In this document: positions 15,393-22,873 of the stretch, one piece after another | Layout: every line of letters starts with the position of its first letter | How positions within the stretch are numbered: position 1 is the stretch's first letter | Source of the DNA: Burkholderiaceae bacterium | GTDB taxonomy: Bacteria; Pseudomonadota; Gammaproteobacteria; Burkholderiales; Burkholderiaceae_D | DNA length: 36,475 nucleotides | Assembly (NCBI GenBank): GCA_023653025.1 | Contig: JAMNXS010000025.1 | Coordinates: 1-36,475 of the forward strand | Reading direction: 5' to 3' | Notes under the pieces: model-generated | The model's input: only the letters and a program-made list of their open reading frames with translations | Database searches by the model: none | What the model was told of the DNA's origin: nothing | Program-made: the position numbers and the translations under genes

Positions 15393-16748
15393 ATGAACAT
15401 GCCCGCTCCGCAGCAACTGACCGCCGCCGCCATTCGCACCGATGCCGACTGGCTCGAGGCACACTGGATGGCCTACACCGGCAACCGCGAGTTCAAGGCC
15501 AATCCGCGCCTGATCGTCGGCGCGCAGGGCGCGTACTTCACTGATGCTGACGGCCGCCGTATCTTCGACGGCCTGTCCGGCCTCTGGACCACCGGGCTCG
15601 GCCACGGTCGTCCGGAACTGGTCGAGGCGGTCAGCCGGCAGATGGCGACGCTCGACTTCTCGCCGTCCTTCCAGTTCGGCCATCCGCTGTCATTCGCGCT
15701 GGCCAACCGGATGCGCGATTTCCTGCCGGCGGGCCTCGATCATGTGTTCTTCACCGGCTCCGGCTCCGAGTCGGCCGATACCTCGCTGAAGATGGCGCGC
15801 GCCTACTGGCGCATGAAAGGCATGGCGTCCAAGACCCGCTTCATCGGGCGCGAGAAGGGCTATCACGGCGTGAACTTCGGCGGCATCTCGGTCGGCGGCA
15901 TTGTCGCCAACCGCAAGCTGTACGGGCAGGGCGTCGAAGCCGACCACCTGCCGCACACGATGCTGGACAAGAATGCGTTCTCGCGCGGCATGCCGGCCGA
16001 GGGATCCGAACTGGCCGACGACTTGCTGCGCCTGATCGGCCTGCACGATGCATCGACCATCGCCGCCGTCATCGTCGAGCCGTTCTCGGGCTCGGCCGGC
16101 GTGATCGTTCCTCCCGTCGGCTACCTGCAGCGGCTGCGCGAGATCTGTGACCGGCACCAGATCCTGCTGATCTTCGATGAGGTCATCACCGGCTTCGGCC
16201 GCGCCGGCGCATGGACCGGTGCGGAGGCCTTCGGCGTCACGCCCGACATCCTGAACTGCGCGAAGCAGATCACCAACGGCGTGCAGCCGCTCGGCGCGGT
16301 GGTCGCGAAGAAGGAGATCTACGACACCTTCATGGCCAACGGCGGCCCGCACTACCTGCTGGAATTCCCGCACGGGTATACCTATTCCGCGCATCCGGTG
16401 TGCTGTGCGGCGGCGCTCGCGACGCTCGACCTGCTCGAGAGCGAAGACGTTCTCGGGCGGGTGAGGGCGCTGGCGCCGAAATTCGAGGCGGCCGTGCACT
16501 CGCTCAGGGGATGCAAGCATGTCACCGACATTCGCAACTTCGGACTGGCGGCCGGGCTCACGCTGGCATCGGCGCCCGGCGAGCCGGCGAAGCGGCCCTA
16601 CGAGGTCGCGATGACGATGTGGCAGAAGGGTTTCTACGTCCGCTACGGCGGCGACACGATACAGCTGGCGCCGCCGTTCATTAGTACCGAGGCGGAGATC
16701 GATGCGATGGTCAACGCGCTGGGCGAGGCGCTGGACGGGGTCGGTTAG
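15393..16748 (+). CDS. Omega-amino acid (beta-alanine):pyruvate aminotransferase, class III
   Basis: This 451-residue PLP enzyme is of the class III aminotransferase fold. The PLP-binding lysine is K291 in the NCAKQITNG segment. It is preceded by the conserved FDEVITGFGR strand, whose Asp contacts the pyridine nitrogen, and the small-domain GSGSESADTSLKMAR phosphate-binding region is present. Sequence style and length are closest to beta-alanine:pyruvate transaminases, which move an amino group from omega-amino acids to pyruvate in the cytoplasm. The ATG at 15393 has GAGG upstream at suitable distance and gives the usual N-terminus. It stands alone; a palindromic repeat follows it before the convergent glyoxalase gene. 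Substrate range is not certain. Confidence 0.9.
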   Translation: MNMPAPQQLTAAAIRTDADWLEAHWMAYTGNREFKANPRLIVGAQGAYFTDADGRRIFDGLSGLWTTGLGHGRPELVEAVSRQMATLDFSPSFQFGHPLSFALANRMRDFLPAGLDHVFFTGSGSESADTSLKMARAYWRMKGMASKTRFIGREKGYHGVNFGGISVGGIVANRKLYGQGVEADHLPHTMLDKNAFSRGMPAEGSELADDLLRLIGLHDASTIAAVIVEPFSGSAGVIVPPVGYLQRLREICDRHQILLIFDEVITGFGRAGAWTGAEAFGVTPDILNCAKQITNGVQPLGAVVAKKEIYDTFMANGGPHYLLEFPHGYTYSAHPVCCAAALATLDLLESEDVLGRVRALAPKFEAAVHSLRGCKHVTDIRNFGLAAGLTLASAPGEPAKRPYEVAMTMWQKGFYVRYGGDTIQLAPPFISTEAEIDAMVNALGEALDGVG

Positions 16749-16822
16749 AGCGAGTTCGGCGGGGTGGGCGAAACCTTCGGTTTCTGCTTCGCTCTGCCGG
16801 AGCGACAGTCATCGGTTGGTTC

Positions 16823-16905
16823 GGCGGATTTCGCCTGCGGCTCTATCCGCCCTACGGATAGCAGCATGTATCGTAGGGCGGGTAGAGCCGCAGGCGAAAC
16901 CCGCC
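16823..16905. repeat. Dispersed palindromic repeat, second locus
   Basis: Two 34-nt arms (16823-16856 and 16872-16905) are reverse complements apart from two transitions, around a 15-nt loop. The arms share the GGCGGATTTCGCC...CCGCCCTACG pattern with the 83-bp repeat at 3-262 and with 29904-29987. It lies between the convergent aminotransferase and glyoxalase genes, where such a long stem could act as a bidirectional terminator or protect mRNA ends. Confidence 0.9.
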
Positions 16906-16930
16906 GCCACCTCCCCCGCCATCACTTACC

Positions 16931-17350
16931 TCACCAGGTTCCCGTGTTCGGCATCGACACCCACGGCTCCGCCGGCGCCAGCGGCTGGCCGCGCTGCAGC
17001 AGCTCGATCGAGATGTTATCGGGCGAGCGCACGAAGGCCATGCGGCCGTCGCGCGGCGGGCGCAGGATCGTCACGCCATGCGACTGCAGCCGCTCGCACA
17101 GCGCATAGACGTTGTCCACCGCATAGGCGATGTGGCCGAAGTTGCGCGCGCTGCCGTAGTCTTCGGCATTCCAGTTGTAGGTCAGCTCGATCTGCGCGTC
17201 GGCGTCGCCGGGGGCGGCGAGGTAGACCAGCGTGAAGCGGCCGGACGGGACTTCATACTCGCGCACGACCTCGAGGCCGAGCGCATCGCGGTAGAACTTC
17301 AGCGAACTGTCGAGGTCGCTGACGCGAACCATGGTGTGCAGGTATTTCAT
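16931..17350 (-). CDS. gloA: Glyoxalase I (lactoylglutathione lyase)
   Basis: This 139-residue protein is a vicinal-oxygen-chelate enzyme that isomerises the hemithioacetal of methylglyoxal and glutathione to S-lactoylglutathione. The four metal ligands are all in place: H5, E55, H73 and E116, positions almost identical to those known for E. coli GloA (5, 56, 74, 122). The short length without extra loops matches the Ni/Co-activated bacterial class. AAGGAG precedes the ATG at 17350. It works in the cytoplasm with a glyoxalase II that is not in this window. The next gene downstream of its promoter region on the same strand is an unknown 142-aa protein. Confidence 0.95.
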   Translation of the reverse strand: MKYLHTMVRVSDLDSSLKFYRDALGLEVVREYEVPSGRFTLVYLAAPGDADAQIELTYNWNAEDYGSARNFGHIAYAVDNVYALCERLQSHGVTILRPPRDGRMAFVRSPDNISIELLQRGQPLAPAEPWVSMPNTGTW

Positions 17351-17418
17351 CGTGGGTCTCCTTGCGGGACCCCGATTTTATCCCGAGCCTGACTGCTGGC
17401 GCGGCGCGCGAACCGCCG

Positions 17419-17847
17419 TCAGGGCAGCAGGGATGGCCTTGCCGATTCCATCGCCGGTTTCACGCCAGCCAGCACCTGCGACAGCCGGCTGAACTCGCGC
17501 GCGATGCGGTTGAACAGTTCGTCGATCGGGCGCGAGGCCGTGGCCGCGTACGCATAGGCCGCCTGGCCGAGCTTTGCGTAGTAGTCGTCATCGACCAGTT
17601 TCGCGCGTCGCACTTCCCACGCATCGACGAACAGGCAGCTGTCGCCGATCTGGCGGAAGTCGTCGGCGGTGCGGGCGCGATTGAACTCGAGGCAGATCAC
17701 GTCGGGCGGGAAGTCGCGGTTGCGGAAATTGCGGGCGACCATGTAGACCAGATAGGCCTCCAGCTCTTCGTCCAGGTATTGCCTGCTGCGGCTCTCGCCT
17801 TCCATCACGATCTCCCAGCCGGCGCGGATATAGGGTTGCCAGTTCAT
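17419..17847 (-). CDS. Hypothetical protein upstream of gloA
   Basis: This gene encodes 142 residues with predicted helices, no signal peptide and no membrane segment. I recognise no family. Two blocks look conserved in style: an acidic, aromatic N-terminal part (DEELEAYLVYMVARNFRNR) and a central region rich in Asp and Tyr. The ATG at 17847 is preferred to the one at 17853 because GGAGG (17854-17858) is 6 nt from 17847 but directly abuts 17853. It lies 68 bp upstream of gloA on the same strand and may be cotranscribed. It is divergent from the H-NOX operon across a spacer holding a 14-bp inverted repeat. Confidence 0.75.
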   Translation of the reverse strand: MNWQPYIRAGWEIVMEGESRSRQYLDEELEAYLVYMVARNFRNRDFPPDVICLEFNRARTADDFRQIGDSCLFVDAWEVRRAKLVDDDYYAKLGQAAYAYAATASRPIDELFNRIAREFSRLSQVLAGVKPAMESARPSLLP

Positions 17848-17920
17848 CGACATCCTCCGTCAGTGTCCGATACAAAACTTAAACGCAATCCGGCGCGCGA
17901 TCAAGCCTTGTCGTTCATCT

Positions 17921-17957
17921 CGCCGTCAGCACTCCTGCAGTGCGAGTGCTGACGGCG
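17921..17957. promoter_or_regulatory. Perfect 14-bp inverted repeat upstream of the H-NOX operon
   Basis: CGCCGTCAGCACTC (17921-17934) is repeated inverted as GAGTGCTGACGGCG (17944-17957) around a 9-nt loop. It lies 74 bp from the minus-strand hypothetical start and about 162 bp before the H-NOX start. There is no T-run on either side, so a protein-binding operator or a stable RNA hairpin is more likely than a terminator. It could belong to either divergent gene. Confidence 0.65.
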
Positions 17958-18086
17958 GAACAGGCCCCGGATTGCCGGTCTGCTCCGCTCATGGCCGCGC
18001 CGCCTCCGGCCCTATGCTGGCCTGCCGCGCTGGACAGTTGCTCGGGGTGGCAAACAGACAAGGACAAGAGGTACGGACATGAGACA

Positions 18087-18119
18087 GGGACAGAGGCGGG
18101 GACAGAGGCGGGGACAGGC
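18087..18119 (+). repeat. 12-bp direct repeats abutting the H-NOX start codon
   Basis: GGGACAGAGGCG occurs at 18087-18098 and 18099-18110, with a shortened copy GGGACAGGC at 18111-18119 directly before the ATG at 18120. Each copy contains a GGGGA-like run that could serve as a ribosome binding site. The 12-bp unit keeps reading frame, and the frame of H-NOX is open through the repeat, encoding Gly-Thr-Glu-Ala units, so an upstream start cannot be excluded. Confidence 0.75.
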
Positions 18120-18695
18120 ATGTACGGATTGGTGAACCGGGCACTGCAGCAGCTGGTCTGCGCCCGCTGCGGCGACGCGGTGTGGCAGGAGATACGCGCG
18201 CACGCCGGCGTGCAGGAAGAAGTCTTCATGCGCATGGATTCGTATCCGGACGAGGTGACGCACCGGCTGGTGGCCGCGGCGTCGGAGGTGCTGGAGACGC
18301 CGGCGGCTGATTTGCTCAAGGAGTTCGGCCGCTACTGGATGAAATACACGATGGTCGAGGGCTATGGCGCGCTGCTGTCCGACCTCGGCCCGACGCTGCA
18401 CGATGCGCTGGCCGCACTGGACGGCATGCATGCGCGCGTGTCGCTGCTGTACCCGGCGCTCAAGCCGCCGATGTTCAAACTTATGGACGTCAGCGGCGAC
18501 GCCATGAGCCTGCACTACCATTCCGAACGCGTCGGTTTTGCACCGATGATCGTCGGCCTCGTCGAAGGACTGGGCGAGCGCTATGGCGTGGCGGTCGAGG
18601 TCCGGCATGTCGCCGCCAAGGGCGAGCACAGCGACCATGACCGCTTCGACATCCGCGTGCTGGGGCCGGCGGCCCCGCAGGCGGCAAGCCGTTGA
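18120..18695 (+). CDS. H-NOX haem-binding gas sensor
   Basis: This 191-residue protein is a standalone H-NOX (HNOB) domain that binds haem and senses nitric oxide in the cytoplasm. The start MYGLVNRAL is the usual family beginning. The proximal haem ligand is H104 in LDGMHARV. The haem-propionate motif YxSxR is Y133-x-S135-x-R137. Relative to oxygen-binding H-NOX proteins, the distal Tyr expected about five residues after this Arg is Pro142 here, which suggests NO selectivity (inference). The stop overlaps the next gene, which starts with an HNOBA-like region joined to GGDEF-EAL, so the sensor very probably controls c-di-GMP turnover. The ATG lies immediately after a 12-bp repeat tract. Confidence 0.93.
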   Translation: MYGLVNRALQQLVCARCGDAVWQEIRAHAGVQEEVFMRMDSYPDEVTHRLVAAASEVLETPAADLLKEFGRYWMKYTMVEGYGALLSDLGPTLHDALAALDGMHARVSLLYPALKPPMFKLMDVSGDAMSLHYHSERVGFAPMIVGLVEGLGERYGVAVEVRHVAAKGEHSDHDRFDIRVLGPAAPQAASR

Positions 18696-20494
18696 ACCCC
18701 GTGTCGAGACCTGCCATGCATCGCTGGACTCGCGCCTTTCCCTTCGGGTTTGCTATCGACCGCGCCACGCGCATCGTGTCGACCGGCGCCCTGCTCGACC
18801 GTCTCTGCCCCGAGGCGGCACAGCGTCCGCTGCTGGCGGACTGCTTCACGCCGCAAAAATCGCGGCTGGACGGCGCCGGCTTCGACGAACTGGCCGCCGC
18901 CGAGGGCACGCTGCTGATTTTGCAGCGGGTCGCCGATCCGCTGATGCCGCCGCTGCGCGGGCAGTGGATGCAGCTCGACGACGAACATCTGCTCTTCCTC
19001 GGCTGGCCCTGGGTGACCTCGTTCGGCCAGCTGTCGGACCTGGGCATCACGCTGTCCGAAATCCCGCCGCACAACCCGCTGGTGGAAATGCTGATGCTGC
19101 TGCAGACCAACCGCAGCGCGATGGACGATGCGCGCGAGCTCGCCAATGCGCTCAGGCAGCGGCGCGAGGAACTGGAGCGCGCCAACACGACGCTGGCGCA
19201 CCGCGCCTATCACGATGCGCTGACCGGACTGCCGAACCGCCTGATGCTGCGCGACCGCGTCGAGCAGGCCATTTCACGCGCGCAGCGCAGCCGGAGCGCG
19301 CTTGCCGTGCTCTTCATCGACCTTGACCGCTTCAAGGCGATCAACGATACCCTCGGCCACCGCGCCGGCGATGCCGTACTGCGCGGCGTGGCCGAGCGCA
19401 TCAGCGAGCAGGTGCGCAAGACCGATACCGTAGCGCGCGAGGGCGGCGACGAATTCCTCGTGCTGCTCGAGCAGGTCGGCACGCCGGAGCAGGCGGCCGC
19501 GGTCGCCGGCAAGCTGCTGCGCCGGCTGAACGAGCCCTATGTCATCGACGGCCGCGATGTACATTGCAGCGGCAGCATCGGCGTGGCGATGTATCCAGAA
19601 GACGGGCGCGACGCAGAGGAACTCATCAAGCACGCCGACGCCGCCATGTTCGACTCGAAGGGCGACGGCCGCAACCGCGTGCATTTTTTTTCGCAGGAAA
19701 GCTGGCAGCGCGTCACGCATCGCCTCGAGATGGAAGCGGCGCTGCGCACCGCGCTGGTCGACGAGCAGTTCCTCGTCTACTACCAGCCGCAGGTCGAGCT
19801 TGCCCGGCACCGGATCTGCGGCGCCGAGGCGCTGATCCGCTGGCGGCATCCGACGCGCGGGCTGGTGTCGCCGCTGGAATTCATTCCGCTGGCCGAGGAG
19901 CTGGGGCTGATCGTGCCGATTGGCGAATGGGTGCTCGACCGCGTTTGCGCGCAGATCGCCGACTGGATCGCCCGCTTCGGCTGGAGCCCGTCGGTCTCGG
20001 TGAACATCTCCGCGCGGCAGCTGCAGATGCACGACTTCGGCGAGCGCGTCGAAACCATCATCGCGCGCCATAGCATCCCGCCCCGGCTGCTGGAACTGGA
20101 ACTGACCGAGCACTCGCTGCTGCAGCAGCACGAGCATGCGATGCAATTGCTGGCCGGACTCAAGCAGCAGGGCGTGAAGCTGGTGCTGGACGATTTCGGT
20201 ACCGGCTACTCGAACCTGATGACGCTCTCGAGCATGCCGTTCGACATGCTGAAGGTCGATCGTTCCTTCGTTTCCGGCCTGCAGGAGAGCGAGCAGAGCC
20301 GCGCGCTGGTGAACATGATCATCACGCTCGCGCAGCAACTGCGGCTGAAGGTGGTCGCCGAGGGCGTCGAGACCGCGTCCCAGCAAAGCCTGCTGGCCGG
20401 GCTGGGCTGCGAATTCGTGCAGGGCTACCTGCACTCGCCGCCGCTGCCGTCGGCGAGTTTCGAGACGCTGGCGTTCGGGCAGAAGGCGGCTTGA
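18692..20494 (+). CDS. HNOBA-like domain fused to GGDEF and EAL (H-NOX-controlled c-di-GMP enzyme)
   Basis: This 600-residue cytoplasmic protein has no membrane helix. The N-terminal region (about 15-150) matches the haem-NO-binding-associated domain of soluble guanylate cyclases: FPFxxxxDRxxxIV, LRGQW, LFLGWPWV and the GITLSEIPPHN segment. A coiled coil (about 150-170) leads into GGDEF with intact GGDEF and I-site RKTD five residues before it, then EAL with EALIRW, NISARQ, ELTEH, DDFGTG, KVDRS, AEGVET and QGYL. Both catalytic activities look possible. The start is TTG at 18692 overlapping the H-NOX stop (TTGA); ATG at 18716 is an alternative. HNOBA domains pair with H-NOX, so the H-NOX protein is the expected regulator. 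Confidence 0.92.
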   Translation: MNPVSRPAMHRWTRAFPFGFAIDRATRIVSTGALLDRLCPEAAQRPLLADCFTPQKSRLDGAGFDELAAAEGTLLILQRVADPLMPPLRGQWMQLDDEHLLFLGWPWVTSFGQLSDLGITLSEIPPHNPLVEMLMLLQTNRSAMDDARELANALRQRREELERANTTLAHRAYHDALTGLPNRLMLRDRVEQAISRAQRSRSALAVLFIDLDRFKAINDTLGHRAGDAVLRGVAERISEQVRKTDTVAREGGDEFLVLLEQVGTPEQAAAVAGKLLRRLNEPYVIDGRDVHCSGSIGVAMYPEDGRDAEELIKHADAAMFDSKGDGRNRVHFFSQESWQRVTHRLEMEAALRTALVDEQFLVYYQPQVELARHRICGAEALIRWRHPTRGLVSPLEFIPLAEELGLIVPIGEWVLDRVCAQIADWIARFGWSPSVSVNISARQLQMHDFGERVETIIARHSIPPRLLELELTEHSLLQQHEHAMQLLAGLKQQGVKLVLDDFGTGYSNLMTLSSMPFDMLKVDRSFVSGLQESEQSRALVNMIITLAQQLRLKVVAEGVETASQQSLLAGLGCEFVQGYLHSPPLPSASFETLAFGQKAA

Positions 20495-20572
20495 GCTGAC
20501 AAGGAGGGAAAGGGCGAGTGGCGCCTGCGGCGCTGCCCGCCCCGGGTGTTGACCGGACGTTGCCGGCAGCCG

Positions 20573-20971
20573 TTAGCGCGCGCCTGCCGCGCCGCCGGTA
20601 CCGGTATCAGGGCCGCTGCTGCCGGTCGCGCTGCCGCCGGTACCTTCCACGGTGGGCGCCGCTTCTGCGCCGCCAGTCGTCATGTCGCCGGTCGACGAGT
20701 TCGTTCCCGACGCAGCGCCGCCTTGCGATTCGCTGGGCATACCGCCCTGGGTGCTGCCCTGGGTGCTGCCCTGCGTCCCGGCGCCCGACTGTCCGCGCGT
20801 GCGGGCCGGCTGCGGCGTGGCTTCGGAGGTCGGTGCGGCCTCAGCGCCGCCGGTCATCGTGTGCGTGCTGCCGCCGCCCGCGCTTTTCTGTCCCCATCCC
20901 ATTGAGCCGCAGGCCGGCAGCAGGGTCGCTGCGCAGGCGGCAATGGCGAGGGTCTTGAGCATGCTGTTCAT
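20573..20971 (-). CDS. Low-complexity Gly/Ser/Thr-rich lipoprotein
   Basis: This 132-residue protein begins with a lipoprotein signal: MNSMLKTLAIAACAATLLPAC, lipobox LPAC, giving an acylated cysteine about residue 21. The rest is low complexity, with Gly, Ser, Thr, Gln and Ala dominating. It holds an internal duplication of a TGGAEAAPT segment (twice) and a GSTQ-GSTQ run encoded by 15-bp repeats near 20745-20775. No fold is expected. The start at 20971 was chosen over 20962; both are weakly preceded by GGGAC. It is convergent with the HNOBA-GGDEF-EAL gene and divergent from the PQQ dehydrogenase. A surface or envelope role is inferred from the lipobox only. Confidence 0.7.
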   Translation of the reverse strand: MNSMLKTLAIAACAATLLPACGSMGWGQKSAGGGSTHTMTGGAEAAPTSEATPQPARTRGQSGAGTQGSTQGSTQGGMPSESQGGAASGTNSSTGDMTTGGAEAAPTVEGTGGSATGSSGPDTGTGGAAGAR

Positions 20972-21031
20972 GATGTTGTCCCGGATGTTCGAATCAAGGC
21001 ACCCACCATAAGCACGCCCGCATCGCGGCGC

Positions 21032-21045
21032 TTGAGGACGCTCAA
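21032..21045. promoter_or_regulatory. Short inverted repeat TTGAG-N4-CTCAA
   Basis: A perfect 5-bp dyad (21032-21036 and 21041-21045) with a 4-nt spacer lies in the divergent spacer between the lipoprotein and the sugar dehydrogenase. It could be a regulator half-site pair, but a dyad this short occurs by chance. Confidence 0.25.
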
Positions 21046-21070
21046 ACGCCGCCGGATTGCGCGGCTTGAC

Positions 21071-21096
21071 CAAACTCCATGCAAGGCGGGAGTTTG
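21071..21096. promoter_or_regulatory. Perfect 8-bp inverted repeat upstream of the PQQ dehydrogenase gene
   Basis: CAAACTCC (21071-21078) is repeated inverted as GGAGTTTG (21089-21096) with a 10-nt spacer, about one helical turn, so the half-site centres are about 18 bp apart. It lies 105 bp before the dehydrogenase start. This spacing suits a dimeric regulator. No matching regulator gene is nearby. Confidence 0.45.
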
Positions 21097-21200
21097 AACT
21101 GGCTCAAAGCGGGGCGATACCTCAGGCTGACCGAAGTCGAACGGTTCCACGCTTCGCGCGCCGGCTGTGCGCCGAAGAAGAATCACTTCGACAGGAGACC

Positions 21201-22478
21201 ATGATGGTTCTTTCGCGCATTACGATGGCCGTCGGCATGCTGTGCGCCTGCGCCACAGGCATGGCGCTTGCCCAGGGCAAGTCCGACACCATGCAGAAGC
21301 TGGAGGCTTTCCGTTCGACCGGCGGCCCGATGACGCTGGAAACCGTGCCGCAGACCGGCCCGCGTGCGGATGCGATCCGGCGCAACCTGCAGCAGATCAA
21401 GTTGCCGCCGGGCTTTCGCATCGACCTGTATGCGCTGGTGCCGGATGCGCGCCACATGGCCATCGGCCCGTCCACCGGCGTCGTGTTCGTCGGTTCGCGC
21501 AAGAACCGCGTCTGGGCCGTGACCGACCGCACCCGCACGCGGGTGGCCGACGAGGTGAAGGTATTTGCGCCCGGCATCGATTTCCGCGTGCCGAACGGCG
21601 TCTGCTTCTCGCCCGACGGCTTCCTGTTCGTGGCCGAGCACAACCGGGTGCTGATGTTCCCGGCGGCCGAGTTCTTCTACGAGGGCGGCGATGTCGCGAT
21701 CGGCCAGATCGCGCCGCAGGGCACGCTGATCCCGCCGGATGAGGAAAGCTTCAACCACGGCGCGCGCGCCTGCCGCATCGGTCCCGACAACAAGCTCTAC
21801 ATCACGCTCGGCCAGCCGTTCAATGTGCCGCCGAAGGAGAAGCTCGACCTCTACTATCGCACCGGCATCATGGGCATCGTGCGCATGGATCGCGACGGCA
21901 AGAACCGCGAGGTGGTTGCCACCGGCGTGCGCAACTCGGTCGGCATGGACTTCAGCCCGAAAGACAAGACGCTGTGGTTCACCGACAACCAGGTCGATGG
22001 CATGGGCGACGACCAGCCGCCGGGCGAGCTGAACCGCATCACGCAGAAGGGCCAGCATTTCGGCTTCCCATGGTACGGCGGCGGCAAGACCCGCACTACC
22101 GAGTACAAGGATGAAACGCCGCCCAACAATCTCGTGTTTCCGCAGTCGGAGATGACGCCGCATGCGGCCGACCTCGGGATGACCTTCTACCGCGGCAACA
22201 TGTTCCCCGAACGCTACCGCAACGGCATCTTCTCTGCGCAGCACGGCTCGTGGAACCGCTCGACGCCGGTCGGCGCGCGCGTCATGTTCACGCCGGTCAA
22301 GTCCGACGGCACGGCGGCCAAGACGGAGGTGTTCGCCGAGGGCTGGCTGACCAACACCAACGAGTTCCTCGGACGTCCGGTCGACATTGCCCCGCTGGCC
22401 GATGGCTCGCTGCTGGTGTCGGATGACTATGCGGGCGCGATCTACCGGATCCATTACGTCGGACAGGCGGGCAAATGA
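21201..22478 (+). CDS. PQQ-dependent sugar (sorbosone/glucose-type) dehydrogenase
   Basis: This 425-residue protein has a cleavable signal peptide (to about residue 25, ending ALA-Q) and a beta-propeller with the repeated PDG/PDN blade motifs of the soluble PQQ glucose/sorbosone dehydrogenase family (for example [15 protein letters not shown] and [13 protein letters not shown]). Such enzymes oxidise aldoses or related sugars in the periplasm with PQQ as cofactor. AGGAGA precedes the ATG at 21201; the ATG at 21204 is an alternative. Its stop overlaps the start of a cytochrome c gene (ATGA), consistent with that cytochrome being the electron acceptor. True substrate and cofactor use are unproven, since many family members are uncharacterised. 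Confidence 0.87.
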   Translation: MMVLSRITMAVGMLCACATGMALAQGKSDTMQKLEAFRSTGGPMTLETVPQTGPRADAIRRNLQQIKLPPGFRIDLYALVPDARHMAIGPSTGVVFVGSRKNRVWAVTDRTRTRVADEVKVFAPGIDFRVPNGVCFSPDGFLFVAEHNRVLMFPAAEFFYEGGDVAIGQIAPQGTLIPPDEESFNHGARACRIGPDNKLYITLGQPFNVPPKEKLDLYYRTGIMGIVRMDRDGKNREVVATGVRNSVGMDFSPKDKTLWFTDNQVDGMGDDQPPGELNRITQKGQHFGFPWYGGGKTRTTEYKDETPPNNLVFPQSEMTPHAADLGMTFYRGNMFPERYRNGIFSAQHGSWNRSTPVGARVMFTPVKSDGTAAKTEVFAEGWLTNTNEFLGRPVDIAPLADGSLLVSDDYAGAIYRIHYVGQAGK

Positions 22479-22858
22479 ACGCCACCCTCGTGACGGCGGC
22501 AGGCGTCTGGCTCCTGCTGGTCGGATCCGCGCTGGCCGCCGACCCGGCGGCCGGCAAGGCGAAGGCGGCGCAATGCGCCGCCTGCCACGGCGCCAACGGC
22601 ATCGCCGTGCTGCCGGACGCCCCCCACCTGGCCGGCCAGAACGAGATCTATCTGGTCAAGGCGCTGAAGGATTACCGCAGCGGCGCGCGCAAGCACGAGC
22701 AGATGAGCGTGATGGCCAAGGGACTCTCCGACAAGGACATCGACAACCTCGCCGCCTGGTACAACCGCATGCCGCCCGGCGGCGGTGCGGCGGGCGGCGG
22801 CGGTGGCACCGCAGGTTCCGACGGCGGCGCGTCGGGCAGCACATCCAAAAAGAAGTAG
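22475..22858 (+). CDS. Periplasmic class I cytochrome c
   Basis: This 127-residue protein has a signal peptide (cleavage about ALA-A, residue 21) and one haem-attachment site CAACH at residues 34-38. A Met in the HEQMSVMA segment is the likely sixth haem ligand. The C-terminal 30 residues are Gly/Ser-rich ending in a Lys tail, which is unusual and may be a flexible surface anchor or docking tail. It overlaps the sugar dehydrogenase stop by 4 bp, so the two are translationally coupled and the cytochrome probably takes electrons from it. It ends 15 bp from the convergent flavoprotein gene. Confidence 0.9.
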   Translation: MNATLVTAAGVWLLLVGSALAADPAAGKAKAAQCAACHGANGIAVLPDAPHLAGQNEIYLVKALKDYRSGARKHEQMSVMAKGLSDKDIDNLAAWYNRMPPGGGAAGGGGGTAGSDGGASGSTSKKK

Positions 22859-22873
22859 CGCCGCAGTCGGTGC

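Noticed and set aside
16749-17235. Plus-strand frames across the aminotransferase/gloA gap
   Set aside because: They cover the palindromic repeat and the antisense of gloA with no family signature.
20981-20999. tRNA-like GTTCGAATC string near the lipoprotein start
   Set aside because: No cloverleaf or CCA-like end could be built around it.
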